Source: Lachnospiraceae bacterium (GTDB lineage Bacteria > Bacillota > Clostridia > Lachnospirales > Lachnospiraceae). From it: a stretch of DNA of 33,244 nt. Positions 8,696 to 14,606 of the stretch are shown one piece after another. The notes under the pieces are model-generated. The model searched no databases. It had not been told where the DNA came from and worked only from the letters and a program-made list of their open reading frames with translations. The translations under genes and the position numbers were made by a program. Location of the stretch: assembly GCA_022790615.1 (NCBI GenBank), contig JAAVXK010000060.1, positions 1-33,244 on the forward strand, in the 5' to 3' direction. Every line of letters begins with the position of its first letter. The first letter of the stretch is position 1.

Positions 8696-8947
8696 ATGCA
8701 GGAAATACAGATTTCATTAGATACCATTGAGAAAGTAAAACAATTTGTTTCGACACTTGCAAGATTTGAGGGTGATTTTGAACTGGTGAGTGGCAAATAT
8801 ATTGTGAATGCAAAATCAATTCTGGGGTTATTCAGCGTTGATTTGTCAAAGCCGGTCTTATTGCGCATAGACGTTGATGACGAAAAAAGGGAAGACGTAG
8901 TAAATGCGATTGATGAATACAGGATAGGCGCGGATGACAGGTTATAG
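8696..8947 (+). CDS. HPr-fold protein lacking the phosphocarrier histidine (Crh-like)
   Basis: This 83-residue protein is alignable to HPr. The Ser46 region is preserved as NAKSILGLFSVDL (residues ~38-50, Ser41 equivalent to Ser46), but the GIHARPA active-site loop is absent. The position of His15 falls near Thr10 in LDTIEKVKQF. It cannot pass PTS phosphate, but could be a substrate of HPr kinase and a CcpA corepressor, as Crh is in Bacillus. HPr kinase and CcpA are not in this window, so this role is an inference. Two start codons are possible, 8687 and 8696. The GAAAGGA at 8681-8687 fits the latter better. It is the last gene of the sugar operon. Confidence 0.82.
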   Translation: MQEIQISLDTIEKVKQFVSTLARFEGDFELVSGKYIVNAKSILGLFSVDLSKPVLLRIDVDDEKREDVVNAIDEYRIGADDRL

Positions 8948-8959
8948 TTAAAATTTCTC

Positions 8960-8988
8960 TTGATTCCCCTTTTCTATTATGCTATATT
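8960..8988 (+). promoter_or_regulatory. Promoter of the antisense (antitoxin) RNA
   Basis: TTGATT (8960-8965), a 17-base spacer and TATATT (8983-8988) predict a start near 8995-8998. It lies 13 bases beyond the HPr-like gene and reads toward the 3' end of the convergent toxin gene. This is the expected arrangement for a cis-encoded type I antitoxin RNA. Confidence 0.65.
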
Positions 8989-8995
8989 ATTATTA

Positions 8996-9096
8996 ATAAA
9001 AAAGGGGAAACCATAGAAGCGGTTTTACCCTAATAGTTAAAAGCTTATTTTACATCAGCCGTCACTATTGCAGTAGTGGCGGCTATTTCTTTTTTC
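8996..9096 (+). ncRNA. Predicted cis-antisense RNA (type I antitoxin)
   Basis: A short RNA of about 100 bases is predicted from the promoter at 8960-8988 to the intrinsic terminator at 9057-9096. It has no plausible coding frame. It is fully complementary to the 3' untranslated region and last few codons of the holin-like toxin mRNA on the minus strand. The geometry resembles txpA/RatA-like loci, in which the RNAs overlap at their 3' ends. Because it is cooriented with the sugar operon, read-through from that operon would also produce antisense sequence. Boundaries are predictions. Confidence 0.62.
9057..9096 (+). terminator. Intrinsic terminator of the antisense RNA (and sugar operon)
   Basis: AGCCGTCACTA (9057-9067) pairs with TAGTGGCGGCT (9074-9084), an 11-bp stem with one G-U pair and a 6-base loop, followed by a T-rich tract at 9086-9096. 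It would end the antisense RNA. No other terminator is visible after the HPr-like gene, so it could also end the sugar operon transcript. Confidence 0.82.
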
Positions 9097-9178
9097 CCTT
9101 GTAAATCTGATAAAACAAATTGACAAGGGCCACAATGAGTATACCAAGTTGGATTAAATCCGTATATGTAACATACAT
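9083..9178 (-). CDS. Holin-like type I toxin peptide, 31 residues
   Basis: A short ORF encodes a single-span membrane peptide: N-terminal MYVTYTDLIQLG, a hydrophobic helix (ILIVALVNLFY, residues ~13-23) and a basic tail QIYKGKKK. This is the pattern of the small 'putative holin-like toxin' peptides of Firmicutes, related in style to TxpA/BsrG toxins. Its ribosome binding site is very strong (AAGGAGGG, 7 bases before the ATG at 9178). It has its own promoter, a structured leader, an overlapping antisense RNA and a T-rich 3' end at about 8996, so it is an independent unit. Toxicity and membrane insertion are inferred from the family, not shown. Confidence 0.85.
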   Translation of the reverse strand: MYVTYTDLIQLGILIVALVNLFYQIYKGKKK

Positions 9179-9185
9179 TGTATCG

Positions 9186-9224
9186 CCCTCCTTTCTTATG
9201 TCTGGAGGGCTGCGTGAACCCTCC
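9186..9224 (-). promoter_or_regulatory. Shine-Dalgarno-sequestering element in the toxin leader
   Basis: In the toxin mRNA the order is GGAGGG (9224-9219), CCCTCC (9209-9204) and then the Shine-Dalgarno GGAGGG (9191-9186). The middle CCCTCC can pair with either flanking GGAGGG. One pairing hides the ribosome binding site and the other exposes it. Such metastable leaders are typical of type I toxin messages. Confidence 0.68.
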
Positions 9225-9276
9225 GAATAAAAAAGAGGGTAAAGCCGCCTTTGGCTCTATGGTTTCCCATATTGAG

Positions 9277-9306
9277 AGTATAACATATCATATATATGCA
9301 ATACAA
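9277..9306 (-). promoter_or_regulatory. Promoter of the toxin mRNA
   Basis: On the minus strand there is TTGTAT (9301-9306), an 18-base spacer and TATACT (9277-9282). The predicted start is near 9270, placing the GGGAAACC arm of the inverted repeat at the 5' end of the message. The -35 box lies beyond the stop of the ABC-F gene (9314), so the two transcripts are consecutive on the same strand. Confidence 0.62.
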
Positions 9307-9313
9307 GAAGTTT

Positions 9314-10774
9314 TTATAGTATTACAACTTCTGTCGCAACAGCCTCCCTGAAAGCCCTGTCGTGCTCCACAAATATCATTGTGGGAGAAAAATGTTTTAT
9401 GAGCTGCTCAATTTGTATTCGGGAATACACGTCGATAAAATTCAGCGGCTCATCCCACACATACAGATGCGCCCGGTCGCACAGACTTTTGGCAATAAGC
9501 GTTTTCTTTTTCTGGCCGCCTGAAAAATCACGGATATCTTTCTCAAACTGAATCCTGTCAAAATTCATCTTGCGAAGAATAGATTTGAATAGGGTTTCGT
9601 CTATATTATTTTCATCCGCAAACTCCGCCAGTGTGCCGTGCAGATGCGATGTGTCCTGCGGCACGTAGGAGATTATAACGCCTGCGCCGGTCGTCACAGT
9701 GCCGGTGTAGCCGACAGGCGCGCCTGTCAGGGCTTTTAAGAGACTGCTCTTTCCGCTGCCGTTCCTGCCGTCTATAGCAATCCTGTCGCCGCGCTTTATA
9801 TTGAAAGTGACGGGGGCGCAAACGGTATGTCCGTCATAACATATCGAAACATTTGAAAATGATGCGAGCGTGTCCGAATGATAAGCAAGCGGGCAGATTT
9901 TCAACTCCTTTGTGGTCTCAACATTTTTAAGCAGCTCTGATTTTTCTTTTATTGCCTGTTGCTGCCTAGCTTCTATCGCTTTAGAGCGTTTCATCATTTT
10001 TGCGGCTTTGTGTCCTACGTAGCCCTTGTCGTAAGCCCCTGATTTTGACGCCTCCACGCGCGCAGACCATGTGGACGTGCGTTTTGCCGACTGCGAAAGA
10101 CGGTTTATATCCTTTTTTAATCTCTCGTTCTGTGATTTTTCCGAATCCTGCCTGCGCTCAAAGTCAGCCAACCACGAGGAAAAGTTGCCGCCCTGTACTT
10201 CTATGTCCGCCTTGTTGATTGACAATATGTGGTCCACGCATCCGTCAAGAAAATACCTGTCATGCGATACAAGTATATATCCCTTTTTCTTTTTGAGATA
10301 TGCCGCCACAAGCTCCCTTGCCCTGGCGTCAAGATGATTGGTTGGTTCGTCAATCAAAAGAAAATGCCCCTCGTTCAAGAAAAGCGCCGCAAGCAGAACC
10401 TTCGTCTGTTCACCGTTTGACAGGGTTTCAAACGGTCTCCAAAGCACATCGGAAGCTGTCTCAAGGTATGACAATTCCCTCATCAGTTCCCACTCCTCGG
10501 CAGACGGGCATATATTTTGCAGCACTTCCTCCGTGAGAAGGCTTTTGTCTGCAACCTCATATGGGAAATAATCAAACAGTACCGATGCGCTGATTTTACC
10601 CGAATATTCATATTTACCAAGCAGCAGGTTTAGGAAAGTGGTCTTACCACGACCGTTCCTTCCGACAAAACCCAGCTTCCAGTCCGTGTCGATTTGAAAG
10701 CTCACATCCTCAAAGATATTGTCATAGCTTGTCGGGTATGAAAATGTAAGATTCTCTATTTTAATCATAGACAT
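9314..10774 (-). CDS. ABC-F ribosome-protection ATPase, Lsa/CplR-like
   Basis: This is a 486-residue soluble protein with two ABC domains and no membrane segments. The first domain has Walker A GRNGRGKTT (38-46), signature LSNGEQ (118-123) and Walker B LLIDEPTNHLD (139-149). The second has GRNGSGKSS (336-344), FSGGQ (417-421) and VWDEPLNFID (439-448). The interdomain linker (~205-300) is long and basic and contains DKGYVGHKAAKMMKRSKA, as in antibiotic-resistance ABC-F proteins that enter the ribosomal E site. Pleuromutilin, lincosamide or streptogramin A protection is the family expectation, not shown here. The frame stays open back to 10954, but ATG 10774 has AAAGGGGG at proper spacing and starts the conserved domain. 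The leader contains an attenuator. Confidence 0.9.
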   Translation of the reverse strand: MSMIKIENLTFSYPTSYDNIFEDVSFQIDTDWKLGFVGRNGRGKTTFLNLLLGKYEYSGKISASVLFDYFPYEVADKSLLTEEVLQNICPSAEEWELMRELSYLETASDVLWRPFETLSNGEQTKVLLAALFLNEGHFLLIDEPTNHLDARARELVAAYLKKKKGYILVSHDRYFLDGCVDHILSINKADIEVQGGNFSSWLADFERRQDSEKSQNERLKKDINRLSQSAKRTSTWSARVEASKSGAYDKGYVGHKAAKMMKRSKAIEARQQQAIKEKSELLKNVETTKELKICPLAYHSDTLASFSNVSICYDGHTVCAPVTFNIKRGDRIAIDGRNGSGKSSLLKALTGAPVGYTGTVTTGAGVIISYVPQDTSHLHGTLAEFADENNIDETLFKSILRKMNFDRIQFEKDIRDFSGGQKKKTLIAKSLCDRAHLYVWDEPLNFIDVYSRIQIEQLIKHFSPTMIFVEHDRAFREAVATEVVIL

Positions 10775-10872
10775 AAAAAGGCCCCCTTTAAAATTCTTTT
10801 TTCTTAATTTGCTTATGCAATTGTATATCCCCAGAAGAGACTTTTGCCATATATGGAGACTTTTTCCTATAT

Positions 10873-10910
10873 GACAAAATAAGGCTGCAGGAAAGCCAAT
10901 TCCTGCAGCC
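10873..10910 (-). terminator. Attenuator terminator hairpin in the ABC-F leader
   Basis: On the minus strand GGCTGCAGGAA (10910-10900) pairs perfectly with TTCCTGCAGCC (10893-10883) across a 6-base loop, followed by TTATTTTGT. It lies about 110 bases upstream of the ABC-F start codon and downstream of the leader promoter and the small upstream ORF. It would therefore stop transcription before the gene unless an alternative structure forms. The T-tract is interrupted by one A and one G, so efficiency may be moderate. Confidence 0.68.
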
Positions 10911-11042
10911 CGACATAGCATTATGACACTATCTTTTAGTAGTAAAGTAAGCAACTGTAAGTTGGTGACAGAATATCGCCGACTAATATATAAAACTATA
11001 AAAGGTAGATGTGAAACTATATAGAGTCAGATAGACTTATAA

Positions 11043-11052
11043 CTTTCCTGCA
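11043..11052 (-). promoter_or_regulatory. Antiterminator arm of the ABC-F leader
   Basis: The minus-strand segment TGCAGGAAAG is complementary to CTTTCCTGCA (10895-10886), which includes most of the 3' arm of the terminator hairpin, so the two pairings exclude each other. The same segment can also pair, with two G-U pairs and one bulge, to CTTTTTTTGCA inside the upstream ORF (11116-11106). These three mutually exclusive elements have the logic of ribosome-mediated attenuation. Confidence 0.55.
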
Positions 11053-11100
11053 AATAAGCACAACAATACCGTGATAAAAGTATCGTCCGTCTTCTTTAAA

Positions 11101-11124
11101 TTATCTGCAAAAAAAGTTATACAT
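11101..11124 (-). CDS. 7-residue leader peptide upstream of the ABC-F gene
   Basis: A small ORF, MYNFFCR then TAA, has a strong ribosome binding site (GAGGTGG, 4-5 bases before the ATG at 11124). It starts about 25 bases downstream of the predicted transcription start. Leader peptides of this sort precede many ABC-F and erm resistance genes, and antibiotic-stalled ribosomes on them switch the leader RNA. The coding sequence includes a run of seven Ts that can pair with the antiterminator arm. Translation is predicted, not shown. Confidence 0.68.
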   Translation of the reverse strand: MYNFFCR

Positions 11125-11153
11125 CTTTCCACCTCGTTCTTAATGTTTGTATC

Positions 11154-11181
11154 AGTATAGCATATATTTGTTAAAATTCAA
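11154..11181 (-). promoter_or_regulatory. Promoter of the ABC-F transcript
   Basis: On the minus strand there is TTGAAT (11176-11181), a 16-base spacer and TATACT (11154-11159), with TGC directly before it (extended -10). The predicted start is near 11148, giving a leader of roughly 375 bases before the ABC-F start codon. The 554-base gap 10775-11328 is explained by this leader plus the divergent promoter at 11272. Confidence 0.72.
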
Positions 11182-11271
11182 GTGAAAAATAATAATTGAA
11201 TTGAAATTATTGTAATCCTACACATTCACATCTTTTCGTATGAATTGATTATAGAAGTACGTCGGACAATA

Positions 11272-11280
11272 TGTTATAAT
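11272..11280 (+). promoter_or_regulatory. Extended -10 promoter for the membrane methyltransferase-like gene
   Basis: TGTTATAAT gives an extended -10 with a perfect TATAAT at 11275-11280, about 50 bases upstream of the next start codon. No good -35 is visible at 16-18 bases, which is acceptable for extended -10 promoters. It is divergent from the ABC-F promoter. Confidence 0.55.
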
Positions 11281-11328
11281 TTTTCCGTTGCTCTCCGTTA
11301 CATGCAACAGGGAGGAAAGGGTGATAAT

Positions 11329-11904
11329 ATGCTTTTTCAAGTTTTAGCTATAGCTATTTTGATAGCGTTTTATGGATTTTACATTGCCAAAATAATTGTG
11401 CAAAATAAGAAATCAATTAAAACGAATCAAATGGGAATGGGAAACAAACCAAAGAAAGTATTGCATATTGAAAAAATGATGGGTTTGGCTGCTGTTTTAA
11501 TAATTTTAGCTGACATATGCAGTATCTTTGCCGTAAAGGATTTCCCCATAGTGCAGGTAAGAATTGTCGGGATTATGCTTGGTATCCTGGCAGTGATTTT
11601 CTTTGCTTCGGCAACTATTACAATGAAAAATAGCTGGAGAGTAGGCATACCAGAAGAAAAGACTACATTAGTTACAAATGGAATTTATAAATGGAGCAGA
11701 AATCCTGCATTTGTAGGATTTGACTTATTGTATTTATCAATATGCCTTTTGTTTTTTAACATTCCATTGCTTGTTATCTCTATTTGGGCGGCAGTAATGC
11801 TGCATCTTCAAGTGTTGCAGGAAGAACAACATATGAAAAAGATGTTTGGGGAAGATTATATCAATTATATGAAACATACTTTTAGATATTTTGGAAAAAA
11901 ATAA
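11329..11904 (+). CDS. Isoprenylcysteine methyltransferase-like membrane protein (ICMT/PEMT family)
   Basis: This 191-residue integral membrane protein has about five hydrophobic segments (~3-24, 51-68, 77-98, 126-144, 145-160). The C-terminal half carries the ICMT/phospholipid-methyltransferase pattern: LVTNGIYKWSRNPAFVGFDLLYL (114-136), followed by QEEQHMKKMFGEDYINYM (164-181) with the conserved Glu and an aromatic tail RYFGKK. Members bind SAM and methylate lipidic or unknown substrates, and bacterial members of this type lack an assigned substrate. The ATG at 11329 has GGAGGAAAGG upstream. The longer frame from 11245 would run through the promoter and is rejected. It is monocistronic and more A+T rich than its neighbours. 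Confidence 0.82.
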   Translation: MLFQVLAIAILIAFYGFYIAKIIVQNKKSIKTNQMGMGNKPKKVLHIEKMMGLAAVLIILADICSIFAVKDFPIVQVRIVGIMLGILAVIFFASATITMKNSWRVGIPEEKTTLVTNGIYKWSRNPAFVGFDLLYLSICLLFFNIPLLVISIWAAVMLHLQVLQEEQHMKKMFGEDYINYMKHTFRYFGKK

Positions 11905-12059
11905 ATTGATGTTTGCGGAATTGGAAAATTGGGATTTATGGAGCGGAATGTTGGCCAATCATAACTAGATAAAGCAGTATGGCTATAGAGCGCATAGAGA
12001 ATTTAAAATCTGTATATTTGAAATATGATGATAAAAGTATTAAATATTAAAAGGTATTA

Positions 12060-12087
12060 TTGTTAAATTATATACACATGTTATAAT
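12060..12087 (+). promoter_or_regulatory. Promoter of the PAP2 phosphatase gene
   Basis: TTGTTA (12060-12065), a 16-base spacer and TATAAT (12082-12087) within an extended -10 (TGTTATAAT) lie 66 bases upstream of the start codon. The rest of the gap 11905-12152 shows nothing recognisable. Confidence 0.6.
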
Positions 12088-12152
12088 AGCCATTAAATGA
12101 TAAAAATAATTTGAGTATAAAAATTTGGGAACTTACAAATAGGGGGTATACC

Positions 12153-12695
12153 ATGATTGACGCGATATGTCAGTTTGAGGAAGATATACTTTTATTCATA
12201 CAGGAATATATAAGATGCGACGCTTTGACTCCGGTAATGAGATTTTTCTCATTAATATGTGAGTATGGAATCATATGGATTATAATAGGGATCGTAATGT
12301 TCTCGTTCAAGGATTCAAGAAAAACCGGGGTGATGATATTTACGGCGCTTATACTGTCGCTTATTATAAATAACCTGATTCTGAAAAATGTTATTGCAAG
12401 GACAAGGCCGTTTGACGTGATAGAAGGGCTTACTTCCATCATAGCAAAACCGACGGACTTTTCGTTTCCGTCGGGGCATACGGGTGTTTCGTTTTCAGCG
12501 GCTTTTGTTATAATAAGAAGCCGGCCGCCGCGCTACTGGATACCTGCACTCATAGTTGCCGTAGTTACCGCATTTTCAAGGCTCTACCTTGGAGTGCATT
12601 ATCCGGGCGACGTGGCCGCCGGAATAATAATTGGTTATTTTATTGCGTTAATATCAGATTATATCGTGTCGGCTTGTTTAAAACATAACGTCTGA
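12153..12695 (+). CDS. PAP2-family membrane phosphatase
   Basis: This 180-residue phosphatidic acid phosphatase type 2 protein would remove phosphate from a lipid phosphate or undecaprenyl pyrophosphate at the membrane. All three catalytic motifs are present: KNVIARTRP (78-86, KX6RP), FPSGHT (105-110) with His109, and [12 protein letters not shown] (142-153, SRX5HX3D) with nucleophile His149. Hydrophobic segments flank them (for example ~38-52, 60-76, 128-142, 155-172). The ATG at 12153 has AGGGGG upstream. The longer frame from 12111 overlaps the leader and lacks a ribosome binding site. Its 3' end overlaps the convergent dtd gene by 18 bases. Confidence 0.92.
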   Translation: MIDAICQFEEDILLFIQEYIRCDALTPVMRFFSLICEYGIIWIIIGIVMFSFKDSRKTGVMIFTALILSLIINNLILKNVIARTRPFDVIEGLTSIIAKPTDFSFPSGHTGVSFSAAFVIIRSRPPRYWIPALIVAVVTAFSRLYLGVHYPGDVAAGIIIGYFIALISDYIVSACLKHNV

Positions 12696-13127
12696 ATCAA
12701 ATATTACGGTAAACGGTCCGTCGTTTACGAGAGAAACTTTCATGTCCGCGCCAAATATGCCGTGCTCGACGACTTTGACCCTTTTTTTACACTCGGATAG
12801 TATATAATTGTATAGCTTCTCGGCCATGTCCGGGCCGCCCGCGCCTGTAAATGAAGGGCGGTTGCCCTTGCGGCAGTCGGCGTATAGTGTAAATTGTGAC
12901 ACAATTAAAAGTTCGCCGTCCACACTGTCAAGATTCAGGTTAGTCTTTCCATTTTCATCTTCAAAAATGCGGAGATTAATGAGTTTGTTTATCATCTTAT
13001 CCGCGATTTCGGCCGTGTCTGTATCTGCCGCACCGACAAGGACAAGATACCCCCTGCCTATGGAACCGACAATGGTATCGTTAACCCGGACACATGCCTC
13101 CGACACTCTTTGTATTACGAATTTCAT
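12678..13127 (-). CDS. dtd: D-aminoacyl-tRNA deacylase
   Basis: This 149-residue homodimeric proofreading enzyme releases D-amino acids and glycine from mischarged tRNAs. The family hallmarks are present: N-terminal [25 protein letters not shown] (77-84) with the catalytic SQ-T segment, KGNRPSF (87-93) and the C-terminal Gly-Pro motif NDGPFT (135-140) that inserts into the partner active site and excludes L-amino acids. The length is the family norm. AGGAT lies 4-5 bases before the ATG. It is convergent with, and overlaps by 18 bases, the PAP2 gene. Confidence 0.96.
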   Translation of the reverse strand: MKFVIQRVSEACVRVNDTIVGSIGRGYLVLVGAADTDTAEIADKMINKLINLRIFEDENGKTNLNLDSVDGELLIVSQFTLYADCRKGNRPSFTGAGGPDMAEKLYNYILSECKKRVKVVEHGIFGADMKVSLVNDGPFTVIFDSDVMF

Positions 13128-13155
13128 ATAATCCTACCGATCCTTTTATACATTA

Positions 13156-13182
13156 GGAAACTGCCGCAAAACGGCAGTTTCC
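13156..13182. terminator. Perfect hairpin between the HD-GYP gene and dtd
   Basis: GGAAACTGCCG (13156-13166) pairs perfectly with CGGCAGTTTCC (13172-13182) around a 5-base loop. It lies between two minus-strand genes and is probably the terminator of the HD-GYP gene. Neither side has a clear T-tract beyond the stem, so it could be a weak terminator or an RNA-end stabiliser. Confidence 0.5.
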
Positions 13183-13213
13183 ATTACATATCCACACAGT
13201 TCGCCGCAGCTTA

Positions 13214-14308
13214 TCAGCTAATGCTGTTATCAGCATATGATATAAGCTCGGAAGCTTTGAACAGGTCTATTCTGGAGAGCTCAAAGCATTCAAGAATTGT
13301 TGGTGAGAATACGCCGCATTCGCCCTCCTGTATCATGCGGACAACTTCTTCCGAAGCGTAAGGAATCTTGTATACACGTTTGCTTACAAGCGCATCGAAT
13401 ACGTCGACAATTGATACAACCTGAGCCCAGATTGGTATCTCCTCACCTTTAAGTCCGTCGGGATATCCGTTTCCGTCGTATTTTTCATGGTGATACCTGC
13501 ATATATCATAACAGTAACGGTAAAACTCGCTGTCTTCGCGCTTAAACTTTTCGAGGAGCTCGCATCCGTATGTTGTATGTTTCTTCATTTCCTCAAATTC
13601 GGATTTTGTAAGTTTTTCCGGCTTCAAAAGTATACTGTCCGGTATTGCAATTTTGCCGATGTCATGCAGAGCTGAGGCGTTGACGATTAAGTCAATCTGC
13701 TCTTTGGTAAGGTTGTACTCGGGAAAGAATTTCATAAGCCTGTTAAGGATTATCTTCGTAAAGTATTTAATTCTTTTGATGTGCTCGCCGGATTCAAGGC
13801 TCCTGAATTCGACAACAGAACTGAGGGCGTTAATAAGGAATTCGTTATTTTTTTCAAGCTGTTCACGGCTTTTTATAAGTTCCTTTGTACGCTGCTCAAG
13901 CTTTTTCTCCAGATGAGTTCTGTGCTCAAATAGTTCGATAAGGTTCATTGTACGCCGCATAACTACTTTTGGCTCGAACGGCTTATATATAATATCACTT
14001 GCACCATACTCATATGCCTTAATGTCTGATTCGGCAGTCGCTTCGCCAGTAATCATAATTACAGGAATAGTGTTTATGTAATTTTTTTTATTCATATAGT
14101 CAAGTACGTCAAGACCCGTTTTGTTAGGCATGACAAGGTCAAGAAAAAGCATTGATATTTTGTCATGTTCTTTGTCCAGAATGTCAATAACCTGTGCGCC
14201 GTCCTCGGCTTCGAGGATATAATATTGTTCTTCAAAAATGAATCTGAGAATATCACGGTTAATCTCCGAGTCATCTGCAATAAGTACTGTTTTATTATTC
14301 ATATCCAA
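13214..14308 (-). CDS. Response regulator with HD-GYP c-di-GMP phosphodiesterase domain
   Basis: This 364-residue RpfG-like protein has an N-terminal receiver (1-125) with the acidic pair DD (12-13), phosphoacceptor Asp57 (LFLDLVMP), Thr87 and Lys109. A coiled linker (~130-155) leads to an HD-GYP domain with HDIGK (215-219) and the intact signature HHEKYDGNGYPDGLKG (273-288). It should hydrolyse cyclic di-GMP in response to phosphorylation. No histidine kinase is adjacent. The start is probably TTG at 14308: GAAGGAG lies 9 bases upstream of it, whereas the in-frame ATG at 14302 would be 15 bases away. Confidence 0.93.
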   Translation of the reverse strand: MDMNNKTVLIADDSEINRDILRFIFEEQYYILEAEDGAQVIDILDKEHDKISMLFLDLVMPNKTGLDVLDYMNKKNYINTIPVIMITGEATAESDIKAYEYGASDIIYKPFEPKVVMRRTMNLIELFEHRTHLEKKLEQRTKELIKSREQLEKNNEFLINALSSVVEFRSLESGEHIKRIKYFTKIILNRLMKFFPEYNLTKEQIDLIVNASALHDIGKIAIPDSILLKPEKLTKSEFEEMKKHTTYGCELLEKFKREDSEFYRYCYDICRYHHEKYDGNGYPDGLKGEEIPIWAQVVSIVDVFDALVSKRVYKIPYASEEVVRMIQEGECGVFSPTILECFELSRIDLFKASELISYADNSIS

Positions 14309-14606
14309 AACTTTCTGCTCCTTCGATTATAGTATATTAATTCCCCGACTTAACTGGTAAATCTGAGTTAATTAATATAATTGTACTATTAATATATACT
14401 TACAGGCAAGCTTTTTTTGCGTAAATTTAAAATAAATATAATGGTAAATTTTAAATCTAACATTTATAATATAATAATTTGTTTAAATCTTAATCCTTTC
14501 TTTATTTGAATATTGCAGTGTGCTGTGATATCATATCAATGTTAATATACAGTTTGAAGCAATTGGCTGTACTATTGGTATTATTAAAGAAAAGGAGTAT
14601 GTATCG
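14309..14606. other. A+T-rich divergent intergenic region
   Basis: This 298-base stretch separates the HD-GYP gene from the Ig-like gene and is strongly A+T rich. It must hold promoters for both. I see only weak candidates, such as TTGAAG (14554-14559) and TATTAT (14579-14584) with a 19-base spacer for the rightward gene. No convincing small ORF, riboswitch or repeat is visible. The ribosome binding site AAAGGAG of the Ig-like gene lies at its right end. Confidence 0.5.

Larger units (their letters stand above)
9005..9268. repeat. Long-range inverted repeat bracketing the toxin gene
   Basis: The left arm (9005-9031, GGGAAACCATAG then GCGG and TTTACCCT) is the reverse complement of the right arm (9236-9268), apart from a 6-base insertion and one C/T difference. 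The arms lie near the 3' and 5' ends of the predicted toxin mRNA, so the mRNA can circularise through 5'-3' pairing. That is a known feature of type I toxin messages that must stay untranslated until processed. It does not look like an insertion sequence: there is no transposase and no target duplication. Confidence 0.78.

Noticed and set aside
9005-9268. Small insertion sequence or MITE suggested by inverted repeats
   Set aside because: There is no target-site duplication or transposase, and the repeats coincide with the ends of a predicted toxin mRNA, which explains them better.
10775-10954. 60-residue in-frame N-terminal extension of the ABC-F protein
   Set aside because: It spans the attenuator hairpin, has no ribosome binding site at its start, and the family begins at the MSMIKIENLTF segment behind AAAGGGGG.
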